Numbered from the stretch's first letter, positions 47,410 through 61,494 are shown. The stretch: DNA of 64,000 nucleotides from Histoplasma ohiense (GCA_017607445.1 JAEVHH010000001.1:4588001-4652000); one strand, 5' to 3'. Numbers and translations are program-made. The notes: generated by a model from the sequence alone, not told the origin.

Positions 47410-50400
47410 CTATTTCGACGACTCCGCAGGCGCTGAGCCCTCCCCATGTCCATTCGTATTTATACGAGTGTCTGAGGCATCAACAGCGGTGGCAGCAGCA
47501 GCAGCAGCAGCACCAGCAGGAGATGTCGTCTGTTCGGGACTGAAACAGGGACCCGCCGTTGGACTGTCGGGCGGTTTCGAGTCAGCGTTAGGCATGAACG
47601 CATACATATCCCCTGGCTTCCCCTGAATGGAGGTCATGGGTTTGAGTTCATGTCCGTTGTTTGTTTGCGGTTCCTCTTCAACGGGGGACGGGGCGGCAGC
47701 AACCGCATGCGAGGATGCTCGGCGCCACCGATAACCCCGTCTTGGGAGCTCAGACTCCAGTGAAGGAGCTAGATACCGATCAAGCATCGTTCTGAGCACA
47801 TCTGACCTGACGGGCTTAGCGAGGTAATTGTTCATACCGGCATCTATGCACTTTTCGCGATCGCCTTCAATAGCGCTGGCGGTCATGGCGATGACGAGGA
47901 CATCGTTGACGTTAGGATCCGAATCCTCGCGAATCTTGCGCGTCGCATTGTACCCATCTAAAACTGGCATTTGAACGTCCATGAGGACAAGGTGGAATGG
48001 GTTTCCTTCTCCAGATGCACGCCTAAGCGCCTCCACAGCTTGCTGACCATCACTGAACGCCTCGCACTCCAGCCCCAAATTCTTCACGAAAGTCACTGCA
48101 ATTTTTTGATTGATCGGGTTATCTTCGGCAATGCAGACGCGGATTCTGTTTCGGGAAACAGATTTGAGATCTCTGATTGTCTGTCTCATGGGGACCTGCT
48201 TCTTTTCCTGAGTGCTATCTTGAGACCATGGTGTTTTCACCACAGCATTCTTCGGGGCTTTGCTGAGTACTAGCGTAAAGGTAACAGTCGTGCCTACCCC
48301 TTCCTCAGATTGCAGCCAAATCTTTCCGCCAAGCACATCCTCTATTATCGCTTTGCAGATGCTCAACCCAAGCCCACTCCCTCCGTATGATCTCGCTGTC
48401 GAGCTGTCAGCCTGGGAAAATGGCCTGAAAAGGCGAACCAATTGCTCTCCAGATATTCCAATACCAGTATCGGCAACTTTGCACGTTATACGAATACGGC
48501 CGTCGTCTTCATCGGCTGCCTTGGCTTTGACCGTGACGGAACCTTTGGGAGTGAACTTGTAGCTGTTGCTTAGCAGGTTCATAAATATCTGGTGGAGGCG
48601 AACGGGGTCTCCCAAAACCAATAAATTCGGATCAACACCATCAAGGTCCTCGATAGTCTGAAGCCCGCGGTCACGGTGGGTATAGCGAAGAGCACGAACA
48701 ACTTCCGCAATGGTTTCTCTGAGGTTGAGGGGAACCGTCGATACTTTCATCTTGCCTGCTTCGAGTTTGGAGAAGTCGAGAATGTCGTTAATTAACGTTA
48801 AGAGAGTGTCCGCGCACACACGAATTGATTCAACGTAACCATCCTGCTCCCGGTCCAAGTTAGTCTTCTTAAGTAATTCAGACAATCCGATAACCCCATT
48901 CATTGGTGTGCGTAAATCGTGAGAAACATTCGCCAGAAATATTGACTTAGCCTTGGCGGCATCTTCTTTGAGCTTAACGTTATGTTTAGCCTCCGCTTCT
49001 GCGACTTTGGATTTTCGTTCCGCTTCCCTGGCGAGAGACAAGGCACGTTTCTGAGCCTCGACCATAGCGGCATTAGCAGCACTAGAAGTAAACGTCAGCA
49101 AGTTGGCAAAAATCGTAAGCAGCGCGGCATATGTTTGTGATGCGACAAAAGCTTACCTAACTTTACTCGCGTTCCGATAGAGGAAGGCGTTTGCTAATGA
49201 TATTCCAACTTGATTACACACAAGACGGAGCACAACTAGATTACGTTGAGTAAACGAATTGGGCTTGCCCTCAACGTGAATGACTCCAAGAAGATTGTTG
49301 GCTTGAATAATAGGCAGGGCTATAACGGATTTTCCCTGCGGGTTTCGGGAGGCGTAGGCTTCGCTGACATTGGAGAAACGTTCATCATCCAGAACATTAT
49401 GGACGAGTACTGGTTCCCTCGTACGCAGAGTATAATGTGTGATTTGTTGTGCCATTTTATCTTCCACTTCAGAGAAGGCGAGGCCGTCGGCGAAAGCTAC
49501 ATCTCCATTCTCGTGATCGCTAGCCGCAGCAACCAACCAACCATATGGCTCAAATTCTGTGACCACGAGTGCTAATTCGGACCCGCTACACGACTCGAGT
49601 ATTATGCCAACCATTTTGGTGAGTAGCTTGTCTATGTGTAATTCGGAGGACATGACCTGACTAAATTCAAGAATGCTGGACAAGTCGATAATATCTGAAA
49701 TAAAAAAAAAAAAAAAAAAGATGTGGTTAGAAGTCTCATTACTACGAGTAGGGGTGGTGTGTTGCGAGGTTCATACCTAGACCAAGCCCAGATATATCCA
49801 AAGACCGTTTATCAGCGTGTTCTTCATTTTCTTCTAGCCACTCTCGTTTACGTTCATCTTCAAGGTGGGGATGAATGGAGTTAGACGCTGGTTCCGTATT
49901 TCTCGCCGGAACATTCAGTATCGAATCAACAGTTTGACAACCAACATCGTTCGATCTCGATGCAGAAGATCCAACTCTTAGAAGCCACTCATGTTTTTCT
50001 GAAAGGTGCTTTGCTTTTCCCGTTGCACTGATACGGTTCCAAGAGGCGATTGCTTCCTGCAACAAATACTGAGCAGCCCGTTTAACGCCACGTCGAACAA
50101 AGAAGTCGACTTGAAGCTCGAGAGCAAGGGCTTCCTCCAGAGGCCATTTGTGCCACTGGGCATGATCGAGTGCCGCCTCAAAGGCAACGAGAGAACTCTG
50201 AAATTTGCCGGATGCCTCACATATTAGACCTTCAAGCAATAATGCCCATGTACCGTAATTCGCGTCGCATGCTCGGGCCTTAAAGTCGATTTCCTTTTTG
50301 TACTCCCTGACCTGGTTGATGGTCTCCTCGAGGCCGGGTCTGGATGGATCATCAAGATGGAGGTTAAGCATAGCTAAAGAAAGATAGAAATATGTCTGAG

Positions 50401-53400
50401 TGGCAGCGCGCAGCGACCAGAGGCCAGCCACCGTTTTAATCATATCAGTGCCGATCTCCACTACCTTCTCGTAATAACCGTAGAAATAGAGTGGCACCAA
50501 ACTCATTGCACGATACAAATCAAGAGTGTGGGAGTTCAGGCCATGAATAGCAATATACTTCTCGCTGTTGTGGCGGTCGTCAGATAGAATATGATCCGCA
50601 GAGTTGATGCAAGTAGTCCCTTGGAGCGCACGTGCAACTTGCCTAAAAATCGGGATCTCAGTAACATATTTTATTTTATTGAGAGATGAAAGACAGTTGA
50701 AGTTGGGGTTAGAGGAATCTTACCGGACAGAGACGATATAAACTCCGCCACGTGGGTCGTTTTCCCAATCAGCGATTTCCTCGGGTGCATAATTACACAG
50801 TGCTTCCAACTCGCCAAGGTCGTGGCCTAGACAAAATCGCGTGAATACCATTGCAGACACGTTGACCAGTATCAAATACCGTTCACCCAGCAAAAAGGCT
50901 GCTTCCATGGCACTCTCGAGGTGTGGTAATGTCGTTGACATCGGCATCCTCATATGATTAACAAAATAATTATGGGTGGTAACAGCCCGCGCAGGAACCC
51001 AGGGTTCGTTGAAGCGATTTAAGAGACTAACTGCGGCATCGCTAAGCTTGACGCCAAGTTCGAGATCCTTGTATCGGCTCATTGCAATCATGGACATGTA
51101 AGTGCAGAGAAAGGTGATCTGCGAGAAGGCTCCACGAAATAAATAAGTATTCATCATTTCAATCCCCAGCTGGAGAAACGTCAAGGGTTGGCCCCAGATA
51201 CACACAGCCAAAGCTTCGGCCATTAGTGACCCAAGGGTGATCAATGATTTGTCCTGACTGAGGGGTACAGAAAAAACGACGTCGAGGTCAGCAGCTTTAA
51301 GATACGCGCTTAGCTTCTCGTACGCCTCATCGCAGCTTTCCCAGGAGGTTGACCGGTTGATTTTTGCACCCAAATCTTCCATACCCGTGAACAAAGCCTC
51401 CAGGGCAGCAGAAAAATCGCCATTGTGGGCGAGTATCCTGCTTTTTAGTGTCCATGCCCTTGCCTTGCATACAGCGGTATGTGCGCGTTTAAACACAATG
51501 TCAAGGATTTTCATGGCTTCTTCTGACTTTCCACTAGATATAAGCATCTCAGCTGTTTGAATATGGAGCTCTCGTGTTTCTTCATAGTAAACGTCTTCCG
51601 CATTGCTATCCCATGGGTCATCCTGCAGCAGGTACAGGCAAGCTTGAAAATAGCTTAACGCAGTAGCCTTTGCTCCAGACTGGAAAGCGGTCCGAGCTGC
51701 GTGGTATAGAGCATCTCTGTATTTGATCCGTTCGTGAACTCGCTGCTTGATCAATCTTGCCGCGCACTGAATATGTTGAGCCCTCGAATATAGTGAAGTG
51801 CTATCTGTTGGTCCGTATTTCATGAGGGTTTGTGCGGCAATGAAGTGCATTTTCTCTTGATTATGACACTCTCTCATACTTGATACAGCTTGGGCGTAGC
51901 GATCGTGGGCGAATCTAATTTTTGTTTTTTCGAATAATTAGCTAAATCAGGCCGTTTCGATCCAGATGGCAAGCAAATTTATGTTACATAGGTGGAAAAA
52001 AAAATGAGAAGAAAAGGACCAGGAATTTGGGAAGCTTACCTAAATTCATCATCAGTTTCCCCTGGAAGTATAATATACATTTGGAGCAAGTGCTGAAGTC
52101 CTGAAACCATTCCCGATTTCGTCTGTGTCAAAGGTGTCCGTCGCGGACATGTAATGTCCTCCGCATCTTCCCCACCCATAGCGAACAGGAATTCCCCTGA
52201 GAGCAACCTCTGAACTAAAGTGAAGGAGAATGGGCTACCTAACAATGCAGCCCACAAAAGAATCGACCGGGATTCCACGGGAAGCTCTTGGAAACGTTTG
52301 GCAATGAAATCTGTACCGAGACCTTCGCCGTAAGAGGGGGACACAAATTCTGTAAATATCCTGTCTAAGTCAAACTGCCAGGCAGAATCTCTCCAGGAAT
52401 ACCATATACAGTTTTTCCGATAGCAGGTTTCGAGGATCATTCGCATGTAAAACGGGATGCCTTGGCTTTTTCCTTGGACGACTGCGGAAAGAGGAAGCAG
52501 TTTTTTGCTAGCAGGCTGGTGCATCGTGGCAGCAACATATTCGTGAACCTCCGCTTCGCTTAATGGATTTAATTCGATCCTGGTAACATTGGCCGTCTCC
52601 GTCTGGAAAAGTGCCTTTAATTCAGGATAAGTTATTTCTTCTGGTCGGCTCGTGATCATAAGGACGCATCGAATTTTAGTTCTGATGATCTCAAGAAGAG
52701 TATGAACACTTTCCACGTCAGCATATTGGATATCATCCAAACACACACATATCAGTTTATGGAACGACATAATCCTCAATATTTCAATCAGAGTATCTGC
52801 AAATCGGAGAATAGCGTTGGACGATGGCCCGTGACAAAAATCCTTTAAAGTCTGACCAGCGCTTAAGCTAATAAATCCGTCATCTTGAAGATGAAATGAC
52901 TCCTCTGTCTCTTCTTTAAGTACTTGAAGTGGGGTAGCATTAGACTTCAAGAAGTTCATGGACTCGCTATTCACACCCACAGGGTATATCAAATTTTCTG
53001 GTAGGCCGAGGACTTGGTGGAGGGATAACCATATTGGCTGCAGGGTGACACGTATTGAGCTGTGGTAATCGGTTGAAACGTCACGTTCGGAGAAAATCTG
53101 ACGAAGAAGACTAGCGAGGATTTTAAAAAATGGTTCGAATGGAACCCTCCGTGAGCGATCCAGGCGAGCAACAGCGATGTAGCCATGTTTGCGGATTTCT
53201 GGTTGTAGTCGATTCAGAAGATCTGACTTTCCAAGACCAGCAACACCAGATATGCTTATCACTTCACAGCGGCCACTTTGCCGATATTTTGCCTGTACCT
53301 TTCGCCGTCCTAGAGGGGCAAGAGAATCGAATTGGTTGTGGTTACCAACAAAGGAAGTCAAGTGACTTTCGCGATCATTGATGTCCCCAGAATTTCTTGA

Positions 53401-54987
53401 ACCGGTGGGACTTTTAACTCGACTGGAGAGAAGAAGTGTCTTTTGACTTGAAGAAGAATCGGCACTACAGGCTGAATCCTGCGTTGATGTATGTGCAAGA
53501 GCGAAAGGACTAGACGTAGATTGGGTTCTAATAGCGGCAATACCATATGATCCAGAGTCGCTGGAACCATCCCCGACCTCGACGCCATCCACACGACTAT
53601 CGGAAACAGATGAGCCTGAGCTAAGGGCATAAAGTGAGTGAATTGACTTGGCCGCCGCTTGGGCCACAGCAGCCTGATGGCGTTTTTGGACTTTGTCAAT
53701 AATTTGAAGAATTTTTTCATGCTCTTCTTTCCGCCCAAACATAGCCGCTGGTAGCGTAAAAAAAGATGAAACATCTCGTTGGGCTATGACGAAATTGTTT
53801 AATCCTTCTTGGTCGCCATCACCTAGTAGCCTTGATATTTGCTGGAGATCCCACTTCACAGAAGATATCGTGTGGTACCTATCATTGATTTGCTTGTGGG
53901 TCATTTTTTGGATGACAGCGGCGGCTGCGTCCGGTACATCCATCCTTTTGCGGGAAACCTTGGGTAATGTTTTTCCAAGCACATTTTGTACAACTTCGAC
54001 TGGATCACTGGCATCGAATGCAGGTTGCCCGGCAAGCATCGACCAAAATAACACGCCAAGAGCGTATATATCAGTTCGGCTATCAGGCTCCGTTGGCAAT
54101 CTCCCTGTTTGTTCAGGGGCGATGAACTGAAGCTTATTTTTCACGCCCAACTCGCGTGACAAGATTGACCAGCCTTCACTCAACGCATTATCGAACGATC
54201 TGGCACCATTACCTATGTTTGAAAGTTTCACTGCACGGGTCTCGGCATTGAAATGGAAGGCATCTGGTCTGATTTCACCATGTATGCATTTTAAGCCATA
54301 ATGCAGCAATTCTAAACATTCGCAGGCACCGATGGCAAAATCCAAGAAGGTTGCGATGGGAACCTGGGTGCCCGGAGACGTACTCTCTGCTAATACATTT
54401 CCCCTATATGTCTGGAAAAATATAGGACCGAAGCCTACATACTCTTTCAATTGATTGGGGCCTTGGGACTCGTAAAGGGCAACCAAGAAGGGGCCGCGAT
54501 CCCCTGGCTGGGGAGCAAGGCGAATAATATCAATGGGGCGAACAGTGTGTTTGCATTCAGGATCCGATATCTGGATAATCGATTTCAGCGTATGGAACTC
54601 GCGCTCCAGTCTTATAACATGGCTTGAGACACGAGCCACTACCTGTACCCATGAGGCGTCGGGCTCATTGCGAGAGGAGACATCACTATTTGATTCGCTG
54701 AGGCTACTTCTCCAGTTATGTCGAGAGTGAAGTCTGTTTTCGATGCGAGGAGAGGTGTGTGCAGATGCTGATGAGGACTCTTTCGATCGAGAGGAGGAAG
54801 GAGTAAAGATGGGCACATCTGTATCTGAAGCCAGCCTGACACCGGAGACATGCCAATGATCGTAGGAGGAGCGGAAGGGTCGGAGATTCTGGTCCCAGAT
54901 GTAACCGGGTAGTTGTGACAAGCGTTCAAACAGACGCTCTGGAGGAAGCGGCAAGTCCTCCCCAAGTATAAGGCTGTCATCCATCAT
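47410..54987 (-). CDS. Hybrid histidine kinase, group X type, with kinase-like and ATPase domains
   Basis: Multidomain two-component sensor kinase of 2404 aa. Exons on the minus strand are 54987-52040, 51914-50724, 50642-49777, 49694-49157 and 49081-47410; each junction restores phase (e.g. DDEF-R-FAHDRYAQAV and SVR-QVARALQG). Domain order: a protein-kinase-like domain (about 90-390) with APEQTGRLP and RTDIYALGVLFWSMLAGQPAF; an ATPase with Walker A GVAGLGKS (near 583) and Walker B CVCLDD (near 750); a long helical, TPR-like middle (about 980-1670); a GAF domain (about 1690-1845); HisKA with SHDLRTP and phospho-acceptor His1902; HATPase with GSGLGLSICKAI; and a receiver with phospho-acceptor Asp2216 (VLMDVQMP). 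This order matches fungal group X sensors of the Chk1/Mak type, which signal through Ypd1-like phosphotransfer and can sense oxidative stress. The kinase-like domain appears catalytically dead. Confidence 0.95.
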
Positions 54988-55445
54988 GGGGAGTGGAGGA
55001 AGCGCGGGGGAGGAGGGATCGACGTCAAAGGGTGCAGAAAAGTATGCGACAAGACCAGACTCAACGCATTGTTTGGTACTGCGGTGGGGGAACTTTGAGA
55101 ACAGCAGCGGGCCTCAAAAACCACCGAATCGACGAGTAGTCATTCATTCGACGGACCCAAACCCGACGCCATACGACAGCGTAGATGGGAATCGGAGCAG
55201 ATGTCACCGGCAGAAAGGTCCTCTGAGGGAGAACGTTGCTTGTGGTTTGGCGATCGACTGGGTCGAGAAAGGGCCTCCAGAGGGCTTGGCATCCCTGTTT
55301 CGGGTCTAGCCTCCAGCCCGCTCCCTGTCTTGGGGCTCCACTGCAACACGCCACCAATCGGAGCCGGAAATGGATTGAACACAAACATAGCACAGGGTAC
55401 TCCGTACGGAGGAACATCGCATAGTGCATAGTTATAGTTATCCAA
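54988..55445. other. Upstream DNA of the histidine kinase gene
   Basis: This GC-richer stretch is the probable leader and promoter of the hybrid histidine kinase. It ends near a GTACTCCGTACGGAG palindrome (55397-55411). Frames on both strands here have no family resemblance. Confidence 0.55.
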
Positions 55446-58400
55446 TTTTAATATTTGAATATCCTTACCGCCCGCACACCTGTGCGCCAGACTGCCAGCC
55501 TAATATAGATGCCCTTGCTAGATTTGTGCTGTGAGCGATCTGTCAAGGGCTGTGATCTGCTTTGTGTTTATTGATGCACCCTTTGCTTGCAGCGGCGTGT
55601 GTTGTTTGCGACGAAGAGACATCAGCCAGAGATTCCCTTGCTAAGCTTATCCTCTTGACCCCCCCTACTTCTTATATCTATAGTATCTGTTTTAACTGTT
55701 GAATAAAATATTTCACAAGTGGCAAGCTAAGTTAGCTCCCGTGGCTGATAAAAGCAATCCTGTGAACCCAGGTCTTCCAGAGCGGAAAGCGGCTAATCCC
55801 TGATATACCCCCGATATGCAAAAATAAAAGATTAACGGGACACAGTAATAAGCAACTTTCCCGCGGCTACAAGTTATCAAACCGGAAGCCCAATTTTAAA
55901 TTATCATAAATACTGCGTTTAGCCATCCTAAGAAGATGTTATATGGCTAAAGGCATGACATCGGAGACCTAGAGAAGCGATATCACTTCCATTCGAAACA
56001 TTTCCCCCTATCCTTCGGACCCTGTACCAGTCCGGGATCCCTTTGAATCATCTCCTCATAGGAGGGATGTGACATCAAATTGCCAGAGCCAGCCTTTGCA
56101 GAGGGAATAAAATATCACGCAGTACGATCTCTGCACACGAGCCACACACTACGGGAACATATTTGCTAATCTGCACTCTACATTATCATGGTACTATCAC
56201 TTGTCAAAACCATGGTATTTAAATAAAACCTCCTGGATTTTTGTGCTCGCTCGCTGGCTGCTACGACTGTGTGAGGAACCCCTTACACGCGAACTGGAAG
56301 ATCCAACCGCATCCCCCCCCAAAAAAAAAAAAAGAAAAAGAAAAAGAAAAAGAAAAAGAAAGAAAAGAAAACGTGGACTCCGGCGCCTGATGGGAGCGGA
56401 CTTGGTCCTAAAAGCGTCCCAATTATTATAATCCCATTCTCTTATTGTGAACAAACCTAGAAAAGATTATGTTACTCTGAAATTTATCCGATAATACTCT
56501 TGCATGCAATGCTCCGTGGATTAAAGAAAGGAATTGCCCCTTGCATACTCCAATCTCAGATCACGGCTCCTAGAACAACGAATTACATGGATTAATGCAT
56601 GGGCGTAGCCTGTTTGCAAAGCTAGATCTGCGAGGATAGCAATCACGACCTGGCGATGCATGCATATTTTCTAGGTTTCTTTTCTAAATGCAACTGTAAG
56701 TATTGTACTTGATGATAGGAAAAGTGCGGAGGGGACGGAAGACGTAGAAGTTCAAACCTATGGGAAGGGAAAAAGAAGAAGAAGCAAATTACAAAGGTTG
56801 ACATAGATAAAGGGACATTAGATTCTGATCATAAAGAAGCCAGTTATCCATTCTCTCACTGCTAATGCTTAATTTGCAAATAGCATGAAAGAAGTCGCGG
56901 TGTATCAACCCGCCTATCATTGAATCGCGAAAGTCACAATCGAGCTAGAGAATTTTTGGGAGAGGCTTGGCTTGCGTGCCGATGACCTCGGGAGTCTCTT
57001 GATATGATGTGATGGGCACAAACTAGCGTGGGAGTCGACTCTTCTTAAGACGTTCGTGTGATAAATATCACCCCAACGACAACATACCCAACTGCTAATA
57101 ATACCTATGAATATGCCAATCAATATCCCCGTCGTCCGCACCCACAGCTGTTTTGGATGACTGCGAAGCTATGATGTATTTCCGTCCTCCCCTCGTCAAA
57201 TTGGGTTTTTCCCGCCTCAACCTTAATAGGCCCTGTCCATCTTGTGCTGTCACCTCGCACTCTGGCTCGGTCGGTTTATAAATTTTTGGGGGGATCAGCC
57301 GTTCCAAGCAAGGGCTTTTGAATAACAAATAGGGTGTGTTCTTTCCACGCGCAGTTTGTTTGTTATCTTTGGCCCAATATTATTTGCTAGACGGAAAAGA
57401 AAAGCGCCAGCTGTCATGTTATGGGACGCCCGCATGCTGTGTCACAATTTTTATACTTCAAGCTAATAGCTACCACTGGGGTTTATGGAGGAGGTTGAGG
57501 TGGGGGGGTTGGTGAGGCGAGGATAATTGCCAACAAGTGCCCCGTGGATTGCATCAAGTACGCAAAAATGCAGTTGAAATTTCTTATATTCGTCGTCCTC
57601 CTCGTGGGGTAAAAGGATGTTCATGCCTATGTCCATATAAATCCATAATAGCTCTTCCCATCCAACCAACTCTGCACGATACGGGCCTTTGTTTGATGTG
57701 CAGTTTAAAAAGCTCTTTGTTGAAGAATGGATAGCGCTTTATATATATATATCCAGGTATGATATCAAGCCTACCGTACAAGGTAAATGTTGATATTATT
57801 CTACGGTAGCACGGTGCTTGTTTCCTTGCATACTGCCCTATTAAAGAAGGAAAACATGCTTGCGTTTTACATGAATGTCTCAGTTCTCTCGTTCACCCTG
57901 TAGTGATTTGCCGTGCATCGCATACACCCAAACAAAAGCAACCAAAAAAATCTTTTGATTTAAGTGATGACAAAGCTATGATCCCATTGCGGGGTGCAAG
58001 TCGAAGCTCTTTGAGCTACTAAACTTAGATACAACCTCTCGACACACTGGCAACTAAAGGTTGGTTGGGGTTTTTTTTTTTTTTTTTTTTGTTTTTTTTG
58101 GAGGGCCGCACTTGCAGGCAGGTAGGTGGTGATCGTTTGGAAGAATGGGCCTGAGGCCAGAGGCCAATGCGAGTCTACGGGTGTGTTGCTCCGTTTATTT
58201 ATCTACCTACAATAATTTGGGGGGGCGGGGAGCAGAGGAACGCAGTGATATTCTACCCGACGATTTATCCATATTCCGCCGACTTTGAACGATTGAGCGT
58301 GGTGAGATAGTGGATGGATATCAATCAAACCCTGCTAGGCTAGGCTTTGGCGGTAGTTATGGGAGTTTTTAATGATGTATGCAGCCCCATCGTCTGTAGG

Positions 58401-59078
58401 GCAGAAGTTAGCCGCGTGCGGATATACATATATATATGAATGGAATTTCCAAAATCATGGCAGCCGACTATCATGACAATCTTCATCTCGATAGACGAGA
58501 CGATAAGATAACCAAGGCCTGACGAAGGGGGGAAACAAGTTTTCTCTGGCGCTGATGTTCTTTGTTTGATAACTTCTTTTGTTTTTTATGTTTTTTTCAC
58601 GTGCAACACAACCTCTCTACAAAGTTGAAGTCTCGAACTTTTCTAGAAGAACTTTCTTAAGGAGACTTCAAACTAAGAAAGGCTATGATGTAAACTATTT
58701 ATTTCAATCAGGTTTTTTTTTTTTTTAATTCCTGAACATAAAAAAAAAAAAGGGGTTACATTAAGCTCAACTTTTAATTAATTTTATTTAGCAACAAGGC
58801 CCGTTTTGAGCGATGAATAGTTTAGTGTGCTGGTGTAGATAGGAGATCGTTTGAATGATACATAACTAATAAATAAAAATGTTAACTAACTTAATTTCAA
58901 GAACAAAGATCCATACGTAAGCTGTCTTAGATCCATGGTCAAACCTGGCGGAAAGTCAAATGGAATAATATATGGGGCTCCCCTCCCTCCCAGTGGAAGT
59001 GGTGGAGCACTTCTGAACCCAACGTTAAGTTAGGTTCTTGTGGGTTGAACTCCATTAAGCGCCATCATTAGTTAAGGT

Positions 59079-59083
<5 letters not shown>

Positions 59084-59117
<34 letters not shown>
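59084..59117. repeat. T34 homopolymer
   Basis: Thirty-four consecutive T follow a small hairpin-forming stretch (59016-59046). It could act as a Pol III terminator, or simply be a repeat. Confidence 0.85.
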
Positions 59118-59118
<1 letters not shown>

Positions 59119-59247
59119 TGTTTTGTGTTTTGCTTCTATTAAAAACTTTCGACTTTTTTATGGAGCTTATGTAGCTACATAGTTAACTACCATCCGTTCT
59201 TCAGATAACTAACTAAAAAGGTGTTAAGACGACGAAGGGGTAGTTAG

Positions 59248-59265
59248 GTACGGAGTACTCCGTAC
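59248..59265. repeat. 18-bp perfect palindrome
   Basis: GTACGGAGTACTCCGTAC reads the same on both strands. It is two overlapping copies, in opposite directions, of the TACGGAGTA word found repeatedly in intergenic DNA of this window. Confidence 0.95.
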
Positions 59266-60224
59266 TGTACATCATAACATCAATCATCACCCAGTTCCAC
59301 CACTTCATTAACAGCAATTGACTGATATATGCCCTTGCTGCCCGGACCGTCCTTTCTCTCCCTCTCGTTGTTTCCCACATGTTTATGTACAGTACATGTA
59401 CCCCCTCCCTCCATTCTTTGCAGGGAATATATCTTCGTGTTCCGCTGGACATTCAGTCCGCTTGGTTTCGGATGTAGATCATACATAGTTGGGCAGTTGT
59501 TTTCTTCCTTCATCCGGGCTTCCGAGATTTCTTGACGAAAAAAAAAAAAAAAAAAACAAGAAAAGGAAAGATAAGAGTGAATGGAAAAGATATAAAACCT
59601 TGGAACTTGTTGTACATGTACATACATGATGGATTGGGGATTTGGGGGAGGGGAAAAGGGACCAGCCAACTGGGTGATTGAAACCATCAAATGGCATTTT
59701 CCCATAATAATAATAATAGGAAGATAATCGATAATCAAATCAGGAAGAAGTGCCCTTTGGGTTTTATTTTGTTATTTTCGATCTCAGCAAAAAATTAAGG
59801 CAAGAGGAGGGATCGGGGATCTTGGGCGCAGAATGCCGAATATCAATTAATGAAAACGGGGATTTGGGGGTGTCTTTGGAGTGCATGTTTCTGGATATCC
59901 AGGAGAAGAGATAGACACCATCCAATGTTTCTTTCCCCCTCCCCCTTTTTTTTTTTTTTTTTTTTTGTTGAGGCTTGTTGACGTACAGTACAATTGAGAG
60001 ACCAAACGCCATGTGTGTTGAAATATTATTATTGTATGTAGCTATCGGTAATGTAGATAGAATACATAGGTAGTAGTTAAGTAGGTAAGGTGGTGAGAAG
60101 ATTATGATTAGCCATGCATCCCATCCATCAAAAAATAAAAATCCTGTCAAGCTCTTACGAGGGAATTAGAATTGCTCCTTCATGTGCGGGCATAGATTCC
60201 GGTTGCATCGCCATTATATCATAT

Positions 60225-60249
60225 CCCCTCCCCTCCCCTCCCCTCCCCT
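60225..60249. repeat. (CCCCT)n tract
   Basis: Five ccctc-type units lie in the gene-free right end. Confidence 0.9.
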
Positions 60250-60873
60250 TCGTCTTTTGTTTGTCGGTTGAAGTGATACAAACTGTCCCCCATTTTGATT
60301 TTTCCTTTTCCTTTTCCTTTTTCTTTTTCTATTTTTTTTTTTTTTTTTTTAGTAGCTCTTTCTTCTTTTTGAGCCAGCTTCAGGCAATCATGCATGTATG
60401 GATGGATGGATGGATGGATGGATGTTCTGTATGTCGTGAGATAAAGATCCTGGGCTGAATTAACACCCCAGTATCTGAAAATCGGATCAAATCTTGGTGT
60501 CCATCCAGCTCCGCTCTCTCTCCTAGAGCAACTACTCGAGGATTTATCCGACGGTGGTGATAATATCAAGGGAGTTTTATAAAGCAGGAGAAGGAAAATC
60601 AAGCAGGGCAACGAGAAAAGTGTGTGTGTTTTGCTTGGAGCTTGTCTTTGGCTGCGTAGGTGGCTTTCTCCCCCTCTCTCTGCATTATTTTTCTGTTCCT
60701 GGTTCTTAACTGGGGGTTATTTATTTATTTATCTTTTATTATTTATTAATTTGATTTGATTTGATTTAATTTAATTTAATTTAATCTTTTTGTTGCGGGG
60801 AGAGAAGAAGGGGGATTTTTGTCCCAGGATTTCCCCAGGAGTTTCATTCGCAAGTCAGAACTAGTGACGACAT

Positions 60874-60889
60874 TACGCTTCCAAGCGTA
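60874..60889. other. Compact hairpin TACGCTT-CC-AAGCGTA
   Basis: A 7-bp perfect stem is separated by two bases. A second perfect inverted repeat (AGCTAAA-G-TTTAGCT, 60949-60963) follows 60 bases later. No function is known. Confidence 0.5.
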
Positions 60890-61463
60890 TGTTACCCCAG
60901 ACTGTGACGGGAAAAAACCGTAAGCTGTCCCATGGACGCGGGTTCTCTAGCTAAAGTTTAGCTGAACTCGGAACTAACCTGGTACGGTACAGGCTGGAGG
61001 AGAGTAATCCCCCCCCAACAAGCGTGCATTTTATGACCAAAGACCCGCCAGCGACCGAGAGATTCTTAGAGGACTAAGTAAATATTTAGTCTAAAGCGAA
61101 GAATAAAAATTATTGAATACTCATAGCCGACGAATTGAATGATGGATTGGTATGGAGGGCAACCTATGATGAATCGATGGTGATGATGGTGCATGACGGT
61201 GGTTGCAGAGATGAGATTTAACCCCCCAGCAAATATGCTGTTGGCGTGCTCTGCATGCTTGCCTGCAGTTGTCCAATAACAGAATTTAACGGAGGATTAC
61301 TGCGTATGGGTAACCATCAGCGGACAGAGTCGTAAGAAGAATTGACATCCCTCGCGCACGCGTGCATCGGTAGTTTGAACTGGCAGGAAATGAATGAGGT
61401 TGGTTGCGTTGCGAGAATGTCACCACTGCCATAGTTTGTTTCAAGATAGGAGCAAAAAAATGA

Positions 61464-61494
61464 AAATAAAAATAAAAATAAAAATAAAAATAAA
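61464..61494. repeat. (AAAAT)n tract
   Basis: About six aaaat units lie in the gene-free right end. Confidence 0.9.
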
